Origin: Opitutales bacterium
GTDB taxonomy: Bacteria > Verrucomicrobiota > Verrucomicrobiia > Opitutales > JABSRG01
Direction of reading: 5' to 3'
DNA: 36,847 nucleotides
Assembly: GCA_013215165.1 (NCBI GenBank)
Contig: JABSRG010000037.1
Span: 1-36,847 of the forward strand
Below the pieces are notes generated by a model, which was not told the DNA's origin, did no database searches, and worked only from the letters and a program-made list of their open reading frames with translations. Below are positions 27,601-34,007 of this stretch, piece by piece (the stretch's first letter is position 1; every line of letters starts with the position of its first letter). The position numbers and the translations under genes were made by a program.

Positions 27601-29131
27601 TCACTAAATCAACCGACTGCAATAGCCGTTCGATTAGCGCTTCATCAGTAGCATTAGGACTTTCAGCCTTCAGAAGAGCAAACGCTCCAGCAACAACCGG
27701 TGTAGCCATCGAAGTCCCAGAGAGAAACTCATACCCACCATTGAGGTATGTCGCGTAAACCAGATCCCCCGGGGCGGCGAGATCGACTGAATTCGCACCG
27801 TAATTTGAGAAACCGGCTAGGTTATCGCCACTATCCGACGCTGCCACAGAAATAATGTTATCAAAAGAGTAAGAAGCAGGATACGCCGGTGAGAAATCGG
27901 TGTTCCGCGATTCATTTCCTGCTGCCGCGACGGCGATGATCCCGGCAGAGTCGAGGCGCGACATAGCGAGACTTAAGGATGAAGAAAAAGAATCTGACCC
28001 CAGAGATAGATTTATGATATCCGCCCCTTTTTCCCGGGCGTAATCGAGACCATTGACGATGTCTAAGATTGTCCCAGAACCCTCATCGTCCAAAACGCGT
28101 ACCGACATCAATTGCACATCCCAGGCAACTCCTGTCACACCACGGCTATTATTACCCTGCGCGCCGACCGTTCCGGCGACGTGAGTACCGTGGCCATCAC
28201 CGTCTTGTGGATTGCCGTCCCTATCCACAAAATCCGCGCCCACAATATCGTCCGTAAGTCCGTTCCCATCGTTGTCTTGACCATCGGCGGTCTCACTCGG
28301 ATTGCTCCAGAGATTACCGACCAAATCCGGGTGATCCGTGTCGATCCCCGAATCTACGATCGCGACAATCACGCTACTCGCATCTCTCCGCACATCCCAA
28401 GCGTCGGGTGCTTGAATCCGGCCTGAACCCGCAGAAGCGCTCCCAGCGGCTAAATAATATTGCTGCCCCAAATTCGTATCGTTGGGACTCACCATTTTCT
28501 TTACCACAAAGTCTGGCTCGATCACCGCCTCAAAGCCTGAGCTCAACCGCCCCAACTCACTGCGCATATCGGGCAAAAGATCCAAACTCACCAGCGGACG
28601 CGTTGATGTCGCCGAGAATATCCCGTAGTCGGAAACCGCCTCTACCACATATTCCGGGTGATCCTTGATCAAGTTAACCAAAGACTCATTGTCAGTGACG
28701 ACCAGTAAGCGATCTGCGACCGCAATGAAGTCATTTTCTAACTCAAACGTATCAGACTGGACATCAAAGCTCCATTTCTCGTCGATACGGATCAATTCCT
28801 TGCGAGAACTCGGCTGAATAAGCATCTCCCGGCGCATAATGACTGCATCATCATCGTAGAAAGTGTGCCTCAGCTCAAGGAGCTCGCTGCCATTCCATCG
28901 ACCCTCGGGTGGATGATTACGATCCAGACGATCTATCCAGGCTTGCTCAGACGGGGCCAACACCTCGACACCAGAACGATTGGGTGTCGGATCCAGATTT
29001 TGTTTTGTCCGCGCGAGCGGGTCAGAAACAGCCCCTCGATCCTCAGGATTGGAGAAAAACACAAACAACAAACCCAAGACAAATACGCACAATCCCCCTG
29101 CGGCGAGAAAACCGAATCTTACTTTCATCAT
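24653..29131 (-). CDS. large exported subtilisin-like protease with Ig-like and repeated beta-sandwich domains
   Basis: 1492 residues. Signal peptide or anchor at ~5-27, propeptide-like region to ~235, then an S8 catalytic domain (~240-530) with Asp260 (VDSGIDTDHPD), His314 (GHGTHVAG), oxyanion Asn406 (AAGNES) and Ser474 (GTSMATP). A DxDGNG-type segment (QDNDGNG, ~285-291) probably binds Ca. The rest is a mosaic of about five Ig-like units alternating with three copies of a sandwich domain whose signature is W(K/R)VSSEEDYDF with downstream YEKDGSV/YSKD. The last ~75 residues are Trp/Tyr-rich with QPYAWHYATSSWVYFY, resembling a C-terminal tail common on secreted Verrucomicrobial proteins, perhaps a sorting or anchoring signal (recollection). 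Probably a surface or secreted protease. Confidence 0.93.
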   Translation of the reverse strand: MMKVRFGFLAAGGLCVFVLGLLFVFFSNPEDRGAVSDPLARTKQNLDPTPNRSGVEVLAPSEQAWIDRLDRNHPPEGRWNGSELLELRHTFYDDDAVIMRREMLIQPSSRKELIRIDEKWSFDVQSDTFELENDFIAVADRLLVVTDNESLVNLIKDHPEYVVEAVSDYGIFSATSTRPLVSLDLLPDMRSELGRLSSGFEAVIEPDFVVKKMVSPNDTNLGQQYYLAAGSASAGSGRIQAPDAWDVRRDASSVIVAIVDSGIDTDHPDLVGNLWSNPSETADGQDNDGNGLTDDIVGADFVDRDGNPQDGDGHGTHVAGTVGAQGNNSRGVTGVAWDVQLMSVRVLDDEGSGTILDIVNGLDYAREKGADIINLSLGSDSFSSSLSLAMSRLDSAGIIAVAAAGNESRNTDFSPAYPASYSFDNIISVAASDSGDNLAGFSNYGANSVDLAAPGDLVYATYLNGGYEFLSGTSMATPVVAGAFALLKAESPNATDEALIERLLQSVDLVNDFNLRTVTGGRLNLFRALNFDQLDGAPVLSAVESNYTAAEGQDLNLSFSASGPGTKTFTLRFGNQLLGSNTSGDFILSNVDESDSGTYLITVSNVDGSDSESFEVSVSSSSEALENALDVGESALVRAVTTEEAEPWSPTSSIVYSGSSALRSNDISNSESSSFTAVIEGPATVNFFWKVSSEEDYDFLKFSVDGVLVEEISGDVDWTAQSLTLESGTHTLLWTYSKDFSVSSGLDAGFVDALTVFDGSVSLPEFTFESPDLLPVAGSNVAIVMEVSGSEPLSFQWLYNNEIFSGDVTNAVQNGVGTSTLSINGVSSSNAGAYVLRVINPAGAIFSRTVRLSVQELEAPTIVNFPSEVTAQTGGTLSLQVSASGSDPKTYVWSKDDTEVATTTIPVYTVTDVNEAVEGAYRVTVSNEAGSVQSGIAQVAVVDVSLLPSITKQPQSTTGFIGGSVSFSVTVTGVGPITFQWFRDDLAIQGAENANLELNELSLSDAGVYYIEATNVFGSTQSFPVNLSVQAVDPQILNAGNVVGMELSNDTSNQWTVTSTTSFFGGSAIQAGAIPDDSATSLMATVEGPGLIEFAWRVSSEASFDFFSFNINGVERSSISGDSGWQRYKAFIEQSGAVTLEWEYSKDGFIVDGQDTAWVDQMSFISADELAPSVIAFPSTWIPGVSEFEESVSIVGAQPITYVVRNEGAIVYQDTSLEPFFDSLSANGDGYWVLAQNAIGSMAVGFLNVPIVSNTDVLDNSGSVSLNSPNSWVVSSGEFFRGGSSLASNDISDDQITSVTFDVTGPGTLSFQWRVSSEEDYDFLYIADDDGEVYDEISGLTEWSSVSIDVPPGTQTFSIFYEKDGSVSRGEDRGWIDSLIFEESAASSAFLRVSTDVGSGFQAHPEFGSFYGLFYPWVKLEQLGILYIEDYEPETGRLIAYDQNLGALQITSDSQPYAWHYATSSWVYFYTTEDGKSYAYHFGLGQWLKRAD

Positions 29132-29222
29132 ACTCTAAAAAACCCCTTCAGTTACGGCGTGTTCCCCGCAAACAATAACGTCCAATACAGCCCAAATTTC
29201 CAGTCGAAGGCATAGAGTCAGC

Positions 29223-29813
29223 TCAATCATCTACTTCAATATGCTCCCCTATTTTCAAATAGAGCATCCGGGAGACCCAAGCATCCGTAGCGGCGTAATT
29301 TATCTGTGCCTCAGTAAGGTCCTTTTTTGCCCAGTTCGATACCTGAGCTCCCTTTGAGATCCGACGGGAAAGAAAAATCGCCGCGAGGTTACGTAAGCCC
29401 GTATTCACGATGCCGAGCCTTTTAGTATATTTCGCGACATCAATGACCCCGGCCTCTTCAAACTCATACAGCTCACGCAATTTCACGAAATCATCACGCA
29501 GGGCAACACCCACCTTGAGATGTTCAGCACTCGCCAAGATTCGCACCAGGCTATCCATGCGATTTATCTCCGCCAATTGAACCAGATATACGCGCTCCCG
29601 GGTGGCCAGTTGAACCAATGACGTGGGATAACTCTGCCCACGCTTGAAGGCAGGACGTGTCTCCGTATCAAATCCGATCACCGCCTCCTGAGCAATCTCT
29701 TCCATCGCCTTTTCAAAAGCAGGCTGATCGCTGATCAATGCAATCTCGCCCTCATACTTGAAAATAGGCAGTGCGTTGACCTCCTCCTTGGTGATGCGAT
29801 TCGGAATGTCCAT
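29223..29813 (-). CDS. RNase D-like DEDDy 3'-5' exonuclease
   Basis: 196 residues from ATG at 29813; the residue numbers here count from a longer frame with TTG at 29852. The DnaQ-fold motifs are ExoI GFDTET (Asp62, Glu64), ExoII with Asp120 in VALRDDFVKL, and ExoIII YAATD (Tyr186, Asp190). It has only the nuclease domain and no HRDC domain, like plant and bacterial WRN-exo/ribonuclease D-like proteins. Likely RNA or DNA 3'-end processing; the substrate is unknown. A weak AAGGTG lies 13 bases upstream of the ATG. Confidence 0.92.
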   Translation of the reverse strand: MDIPNRITKEEVNALPIFKYEGEIALISDQPAFEKAMEEIAQEAVIGFDTETRPAFKRGQSYPTSLVQLATRERVYLVQLAEINRMDSLVRILASAEHLKVGVALRDDFVKLRELYEFEEAGVIDVAKYTKRLGIVNTGLRNLAAIFLSRRISKGAQVSNWAKKDLTEAQINYAATDAWVSRMLYLKIGEHIEVDD

Positions 29814-29898
29814 AGATACAAGAGCGCACCTTGAGTATTTTCCTGCACTCAATCAACCCACAGATTGCATCCAACGAAGCTATTTTTACAAAAACAGC

Positions 29899-30894
29899 CT
29901 AAATACCTACCTCCATCCCATCGAAAGCCAGAGAAATTCGGAGTGGCTCAGTCAGCTTCCCCTCATTGCGCATCCTCACCTGAGTAGCCTCGCAATAAGC
30001 GCACGTTCGCTGCAAATAATCGGTAAGCACCTCATCAGAATTAGTCGGTTCGTGATGGAAAATGACCAAGTGCTTCACTCTTGACAAGAGAGCCAAGTCG
30101 ACCGCGACCACGCTGTTGGAATGCCCCCAATTCTGCTTGGACACAATATTGTCCTCCAAAGTGTATTGAGCATCAAAAATCAAGGTATCGGCCCCGCTGT
30201 AAAAAGAGACAAACGGGTTACTGACTGTCGCATCCCCAATCTTATGCTCGCAGTCCGTCGAGTAGACGAAACACCCCCCAGGCCCCTCAAAGCGAAATCC
30301 ATAAGACTTTCCCGGATGATTCTGCTCCATAAAAGAGATTACAAACGGTCCGATCTCCAAAACATCCTCCTCCGAAAGATGCTCAAACACGATCTCGGCA
30401 TTGAAACTAGAAAAGTCTATCGGAAACCACAAATCATCCATTTGAGCCCGAAACAAGCGCTCCATCTCGTCATGAAATCCATGAAAAATAATACGATTTC
30501 CTGGAATGTAAGCAGGCACAAAAAAAGGCAGCCCCTGGATGTGATCCCAGTGGAAATGGCTCATCAAAATGTGGAATGTCGCGGGTTTTTGAGCGCGACC
30601 CGACTTCATAAACTCCTCTGAGAAACTCCTAAGGCCACTGCCCGCATCACAGATTAAATAGTCGTCGGGGCTCCCCAACTGCACCTCCACACACGACGTA
30701 TTGCCCCCATACGTGTGGCATACATCGAACGGCAGCTCATCCATAAAAGCGTCGATTGCCTCTGAAGAACCGAACACACGCCCCTCCGCAGCGGCTAGAG
30801 CACGCTTCACCTTAGAGCGCACTGAGGCGCTCGACAAAGGAGTGGGAATGCTGCCTCGGCAGCCCCATATTTTAACTCTAGGCGTGGTCGACAT
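29899..30894 (-). CDS. metallo-beta-lactamase-fold hydrolase
   Basis: 331 residues from the ATG at 30894 (TTG at 30912 is the alternative). The N-terminal WGCRGSIPTP and YGGNTSCVEV motifs identify the phosphodiesterase-like MBL subgroup. Zinc site: HFHWDH at 113-118, an Asp in VYSTDCEHK, His in NWGHSN and in VIFHHEP. Relatives include PhnP-, RNase Z- and cyclic-nucleotide phosphodiesterase-like enzymes, so the substrate could be a nucleotide or nucleic-acid phosphodiester. A link to the receptor cyclase 7 kb away is only a speculation. The upstream context reads TTCTCCC directly before the ATG. Confidence 0.9.
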   Translation of the reverse strand: MSTTPRVKIWGCRGSIPTPLSSASVRSKVKRALAAAEGRVFGSSEAIDAFMDELPFDVCHTYGGNTSCVEVQLGSPDDYLICDAGSGLRSFSEEFMKSGRAQKPATFHILMSHFHWDHIQGLPFFVPAYIPGNRIIFHGFHDEMERLFRAQMDDLWFPIDFSSFNAEIVFEHLSEEDVLEIGPFVISFMEQNHPGKSYGFRFEGPGGCFVYSTDCEHKIGDATVSNPFVSFYSGADTLIFDAQYTLEDNIVSKQNWGHSNSVVAVDLALLSRVKHLVIFHHEPTNSDEVLTDYLQRTCAYCEATQVRMRNEGKLTEPLRISLAFDGMEVGI

Positions 30895-30957
30895 GGGAGA
30901 ACCAATTATCAATCGGCCCCATCAAATTCGACGATCATTGGCTTAGATTTAGATTCA

Positions 30958-31431
30958 TTAGCCCGGATTATGCGATTGGAGTGAGCCGATGTATCCCTCA
31001 GGTGCTTCGCAGATCTTGCTCAACAAAACATCAGGGATGCTCAGCGACACCAAGTCCCCCGATGCGGGATCCACCTTCACATGAACAGTACTGAATGAAC
31101 CCTTTGCAACGCGGACCGAGGGTGCACCCGCGTGCATCTTAAAAATAGCAAACTGCCAATCGATCGCCCTCACCTTCAAAGCCTTCACAGCAATCGTGAT
31201 CTCGATCTCATCCCGAAAATACAAGGGTGCTGCATAACGACACTCAGCGCGCACCCGCGGCCACCCTGAATTGTCACCGCCAGACCGTTGAATCAACGAC
31301 TCCCCGAGATCATCAAAAAAGTCCGCCTCAGCCCTTTCCGCGTAACGGAAATAATTAGTAAAGTGAACTAACCCAGCCATATCCGTCTCAGCAAATTCGA
31401 CAACGCGACGACTCGTGTGTGCATATTTCAT
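30958..31431 (-). CDS. YbgC-like hotdog-fold acyl-CoA thioesterase
   Basis: 157 residues from the ATG at 31431. The 4HBT motif AETDMAGLVHFTNYFRYAE contains the catalytic-type Asp 17 residues into the protein, and EIEITIAVKALKVRAIDWQF is the typical central hotdog strand region. It would hydrolyse an acyl-CoA or acyl-ACP. The open frame runs on upstream to 31638, but that extension lies partly in the repeated element 31578-31865 and adds no family sequence, so the shorter start is preferred. Confidence 0.88.
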   Translation of the reverse strand: MKYAHTSRRVVEFAETDMAGLVHFTNYFRYAERAEADFFDDLGESLIQRSGGDNSGWPRVRAECRYAAPLYFRDEIEITIAVKALKVRAIDWQFAIFKMHAGAPSVRVAKGSFSTVHVKVDPASGDLVSLSIPDVLLSKICEAPEGYIGSLQSHNPG

Positions 31432-31577
31432 ATCGAGGCACTCTACGAGAATGTCCGGTTCATCAAGCGGATTGTCCCAGAATCCCAACATTCTTGAACC
31501 TACAAGCTCACAAATCTTAGAACGACAGGGTGAATGCAGATCGATCCATTCGAACCATGCAACCAATCCAGCAAAGA

Positions 31578-31865
31578 AGATATCAGCGTAAATTCGCGGA
31601 TAGATCCAAATGCCAGAAACCCTAAATAGCCGTCGCAACCCAGCCCATCCCTATCCAAGCGGACTCTTCCCAAAAAGATCTCAACCCACTATCTTTTTCC
31701 TCGCCCCAAGATACCAAAGTACTTTTAAGAATTATCAACTCGCGCACGCGAAACACGCAACCAAGCGCATGGAGTTCAGCCACTTTCATCTCATCACCTC
31801 AACAAGCATGAATCCCCAGAGTTATCAGGACGATTCGTTGATATAATATGAATTGTTCACAAAAG
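31578..31865. repeat. direct repeat element, copy A
   Basis: About 290 bp of non-coding sequence recurring in diverged form at 32651-32950. Shared blocks include GATAGATCCAAATGCCAGAA, CGTCGCAACCCAGCCCATCC, ACCAAAGTACTTTTA and CATGAATCCCCAGAG. I estimate roughly three quarters identity by eye with several small indels. It covers the stretch between the thioesterase start and the small frame at 31873, which otherwise shows nothing. Copy A ends in a TTGTTC sequence, copy B in CTGTTCGAC. Confidence 0.85.
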
Positions 31866-31872
31866 ATGTATC

Positions 31873-32088
31873 ATGAGAGAGTATACTCACGAAGGTATCA
31901 GTTACACGTTTGAACCACCACTTGAAGGAAATGACCCAGTGGAAATTATTGAGTCATATTGGAAAAAAATTGCCGAAGCGGTTGGTGCTGAGGCTATGAA
32001 TCAGAGGAAGAAGGATGCCGCAGCGATGAATCCTGAATCATCACCTGGCATTCTTCTAATGCCGAGAAGCTCCGAATCTGATGAGTAA
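31873..32088 (+). CDS. small hypothetical protein
   Basis: 71 residues, acidic, starting MREYTHEGISYTFEPP. No family recognised. Composition and the short helical central part (PVEIIESYWKKIAEAVG) look protein-like, and the ATG lies 20 bases after the end of repeat copy A. No Shine-Dalgarno. It may be a remnant or a genuine small accessory protein; evidence is only the frame and composition. Confidence 0.4.
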   Translation: MREYTHEGISYTFEPPLEGNDPVEIIESYWKKIAEAVGAEAMNQRKKDAAAMNPESSPGILLMPRSSESDE

Positions 32089-32237
32089 AGACTCGGACAT
32101 TAAGCTCTTTTTAAAAGGTCGAGTGAGTCGGGTTTTCGTGGTTTTGGCTGTCTGAAGTGGCCTGACTTGAACTCCTGAATTATGACCCACCTCTGCTTAC
32201 TACTAAACCTTCTCCTCATGGAGGTCGGTCCTAGACA

Positions 32238-32255
32238 ACGGCGCTGACGCGCCGT
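32238..32255. repeat. GC-rich hairpin (REP-like)
   Basis: ACGGCGC (32238-32244) and GCGCCGT (32249-32255) form a perfect 7-bp stem around TGAC. Flanking GGTC...GACC bases extend the symmetry imperfectly. It sits in the 883-base gene-free stretch 32089-32971 and looks like a REP-type or attenuating hairpin. It does not show the AAC...GTT cores of an attC. Confidence 0.5.
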
Positions 32256-32423
32256 GCCAGACCTTAACGTATGGAAATGATTTTTTTGGACTCGGACTAG
32301 GTAAAACCAACAAGGAATGGATCGAACAGCCACCAGCCTTGTTTCAATCAATGACTGCCTCACTAAAGCGTATCCTTTGAAAACCCTGACCGCATCCATC
32401 ACTTCGATGAAGAGAAAAATGTC

Positions 32424-32464
32424 CCCCAAAAAATCTGTGCCCATCTGTGAAATCCGTGGTTAAA
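32424..32464. repeat. interspersed intergenic motif (ATCTGTG...CATCTGTGAAATCCGTGG type)
   Basis: The segment contains AATCTGTG, then CATCTGTGAAATCCGTGG. I recognise this phrase from memory as a recurrent intergenic repeat in Verrucomicrobia and other environmental bacteria. A second such phrase, GCGTTAATTCGCGTCCATTA at 32661-32680, opens repeat copy B. Only one copy of each is in this window, so repetitiveness cannot be shown here. Their presence marks 32.1-32.9 kb as accessory DNA without genes. Confidence 0.45.
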
Positions 32465-32650
32465 AGAGCTTCCACCTCACACCCGCTTCGCTCAAGACAC
32501 AGAAGCGCAGAGGAACCATCAGAGGAAATTATTCACAGGCAGTTCAATCGCGATATGGATTGGCCGGCATCTGACCCATCGTCGGCGATCCTCTAAAGCA
32601 GTCGAAAATATGGATGATTTGAGCTGAATCCTCACATCATGAAGATGGCA

Positions 32651-32950
32651 GAAGAAATTAGCGTTAATTCGCGTCCATTAGCGGATAGATCCAAATGCCA
32701 GAAACCCCAGCTAGTCACCGCCTACCCGTCGCAACCCAGCCCATCCCTATCCAAGTAGACTCTTCCCTCCAAAGACCTCTCCCCACTTTCTTTTCCTCGC
32801 CCCAATATACCAAAGTACTTTTACAAGCTATCAACCCGTGCAAACGAAGCACATGATGTTCAGCCACATCCATCTCATCACCCCAACCAACATGAATCCC
32901 CAGAGATATCGGACAAATTCGGAAATATAATATAACTGTTCGACGAAAGA
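32651..32950. repeat. direct repeat element, copy B
   Basis: Diverged second copy of 31578-31865 in the same orientation, about 1.07 kb away. It is non-coding; frames through it are not conserved between copies. Copy B begins with TTAATTCGCGTCCATTAGCGG, whereas copy A has a shortened AAATTCGCGG. It lies immediately before the cassette region, and its end (GTTCGAC at 32938-32944) happens to equal the right core of attC 1 at 33425-33431. Confidence 0.85.
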
Positions 32951-32971
32951 AACAAGAATCCCAGCAGTTCC

Positions 32972-33121
32972 TCAAGGTTCGATCCCAACCGCCTTCTCCA
33001 GCGCTTCCTTGATAGCTAAAGCACCCTTCTTGTAACAGACGACAGCAAGCAATTCTTCTTCTAGCCAGATTGCCCAGAACCGAGAGCCCTTGTATTTTGT
33101 AATTTTGATCGCTTGCTTCAC
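32972..33121 (-). CDS. small KYKGSRFWA-type hypothetical protein
   Basis: 49 residues from a GTG at 33121. The core ITKYKGSRFWAIWLEEELL followed by VVCYKKGALAIKEALEK matches a family of tiny bacterial proteins (pattern YxxSRFWAvyd..lv.vtvYKKGA..v) that I recognise but cannot name. The frame is open back to an ATG at 33190, which would give 72 residues but makes its start codon overlap that of the divergent RHH gene (both read from CATG at 33188-33191). The extension is not family-like, so the GTG is preferred. Probably works with, or is regulated by, the adjacent RHH protein. Confidence 0.62.
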   Translation of the reverse strand: MKQAIKITKYKGSRFWAIWLEEELLAVVCYKKGALAIKEALEKAVGIEP

Positions 33122-33124
33122 TTT

Positions 33125-33153
33125 AGATATACAAGATATACCTGATGTATCTT
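33125..33153. promoter_or_regulatory. candidate RHH operator: tandem plus inverted AGATATAC boxes
   Basis: AGATATACA (33125-33133) is followed by AGATATACC (33134-33142), a 9-base period, and then GTATCTT (33147-33153) in inverse orientation. This is the kind of short direct/inverted array that ribbon-helix-helix dimers bind. It lies in the 67-base gap between the GTG of the small minus-strand gene and the ATG of the RHH gene, suiting autoregulation of both. Confidence 0.5.
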
Positions 33154-33188
33154 TGCTGTCCAGTGAAAATGTGTGACAAAGTGTACCC

Positions 33189-33353
33189 ATGTCTCAAAAA
33201 GATTCGAAGAAAAGCGAATTTCTCAGCGTCCGCGTGGCAAAAGAAACAAAAGTAGAGTTAGAGAAAATCGCAGAAGAAAACGACAGATCGATTTCTTGGG
33301 TTGTCGGAAAGATCATCGATAAGTATCTAAATGGAAAATCGAGAAAACTCTGA
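33189..33353 (+). CDS. ribbon-helix-helix (CopG/Arc-type) DNA-binding protein
   Basis: 54 residues. After a lysine-rich start, FLSVRVAKETKVELEKIA and NDRSISWVVGKIIDKYL give the strand-helix-helix pattern of CopG/MetJ-Arc proteins: the beta strand is near residues 11-16 and the helices about 18-29 and 34-48. Such proteins are usually antitoxins or autorepressors. It is divergent from the KYKGSRFWA-type gene, shares the candidate operator, and is followed 6 bases after its stop by an attC site, as expected for an integron gene cassette. Confidence 0.8.
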   Translation: MSQKDSKKSEFLSVRVAKETKVELEKIAEENDRSISWVVGKIIDKYLNGKSRKL

Positions 33354-33359
33354 AACGGG

Positions 33360-33431
33360 GTCGAACAAGGCGTTTGTGGCAATGTCGGCTACGCTCCGCT
33401 TCACCGTCATCGCTACAACTTGACGTTCGAC
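33360..33431 (+). repeat. attC recombination site 1 (integron cassette boundary)
   Basis: 72 bases with full attC architecture: R'' GTCGAAC (33360-33366), spacer AAGGC, L'' GTTTGTGGCAATGTCGG (33372-33388), 15-base loop, L' CCGTCATCGCTACAAC (33404-33419), spacer TTGAC, R' GTTCGAC (33425-33431). L'' has one extrahelical T relative to L', spacers are both 5 bases, and R'' and R' are perfect complements. R' departs from the GTTRRRY consensus only at one base. Confidence 0.82.
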
Positions 33432-33484
33432 GGAATGAACCCACGACTTGCCCCAGGGTCAAAACGGACCTACGTCTCATTATC

Positions 33485-33661
33485 ATGGAAATTGCCAGGT
33501 CATACATCACAGACGAAGAAGGCTCCATAAAAAGCGCCGTCATTGACTTCGATGTATTCAAGAGAATCGAAGAAGCCCTTCTAGATCACGGACTTGCCGA
33601 GGCGATGAAAGAAGATCCAGAAATCTCTGCTGAGGAAATGAAGAGAATCCTCAGTGAATAA
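33485..33661 (+). CDS. RelB/Phd-like antitoxin
   Basis: 58 residues: MEIARSYITDEEGSIKSAVI followed by DFDVFKRIEEALLDHGLAEAM and a short acidic helical end. This matches the small antitoxin family paired with RelE toxins. The frame is open upstream to 33374, but that part lies inside attC 1, so the ATG at 33485 is the sensible start. Its stop overlaps the start of the toxin gene (TAATG), the usual translational coupling in type II modules. It looks intact although the toxin is broken. Confidence 0.78.
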   Translation: MEIARSYITDEEGSIKSAVIDFDVFKRIEEALLDHGLAEAMKEDPEISAEEMKRILSE

Positions 33662-33926
33662 TGGAGACCTCATTCAAGAGAGCTTTTGCACGGGATTTGC
33701 GTAAGATTCCCCATCAGAAAAGAGAAAAAATAGAAGAATTTGTCTTCGTGACAGTACCGCAGGCAGAATCGACGGAGGACCTCTCTCCAATAATAGCCCT
33801 CTCAGGACACACTGGATTCGATCGGAAAGATTTGGTGACCACCGAGTCGGATTTGGGATCTCGGAAGGAAAAGTGATTTTCTAACGAGCACTTCACCGCA
33901 AAGAAATATACAAAAGATTCCCATGA
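33661..33926 (+). pseudogene. RelE/ParE-type toxin, frameshifted and with an internal stop
   Basis: The first ~54 codons read METSFKRAFARDLRKIP...IALSGHTGFDR, a RelE N-terminal half. Around 33821-33828 the family sequence moves to another frame (consistent with loss of one base in CGGAAAGA), continuing RFGDHRVGFGISEGKVIF, then a TAA at 33882-33884, then RALHRKEIYKRFP and a stop at 33924-33926. HRVGFG and HRKEIYKRFP are the conserved RelE C-terminal strands and catalytic tail. With two independent lesions the toxin should be dead. Without the frame correction the frame ends at 33876 with an unrelated tail. Confidence 0.85.
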
Positions 33927-33939
33927 AATCGAAATCGAT

Positions 33940-34004
33940 GTCAAACCAGTCGGAGTAGCCAACGGCTAAGCTTGGCTTAGCCGCAGCTATCCTCTACGTT
34001 AGAA
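33940..34004 (+). repeat. attC recombination site 2 (integron cassette boundary)
   Basis: 65 bases: R'' GTCAAAC (33940-33946), spacer CAGTC, L'' GGAGTAGCCAACGGCTAAGC (33952-33971), loop TTG, L' GCTTAGCCGCAGCTATCC (33975-33992), spacer TCTAC, R' GTTAGAA (33998-34004). The stem has nine perfect pairs at its tip (CGGCTAAGC/GCTTAGCCG) and one extrahelical G toward the R'' end. Spacers are 5 bases on both sides, as in attC 1. It begins 14 bases after the toxin remnant's stop. Confidence 0.82.
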
Positions 34005-34007
34005 AAA

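Noticed and set aside
31610-31846. 78-codon plus-strand frame
   Set aside because: It lies in repeat copy A and is not preserved in copy B; composition is not protein-like.
32238-32255. GC hairpin as another attC site
   Set aside because: No AAC/GTT cores at the right distances on either strand.
32100-32444. 114-codon minus-strand frame with a basic end, considered as a transposase remnant
   Set aside because: No recognisable family motif, and it runs through a GC-rich hairpin and an interspersed motif, so it is probably non-coding.
32715-32975. 86-codon minus-strand frame
   Set aside because: It lies in repeat copy B, and the matching frame is not kept in copy A.
32938-32983. GTTCGAC (32938) and GTTCGAT (32977) as right cores of an attC upstream of the RHH cassette
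   Set aside because: No complementary L''/L' arms or left core could be found upstream of either, so the left border of that cassette is left open.
33374-33484. N-terminal extension of the antitoxin frame
   Set aside because: It falls inside attC 1 and has no antitoxin similarity.
33877-34006. Perfect 10-bp inverted pair TTTTCTAACG/CGTTAGAAAA, first taken for attC ends
   Set aside because: The inner arms do not pair in that register. Using GTCAAAC at 33940 as left core gives a full attC fold, so the longer pair is probably chance.
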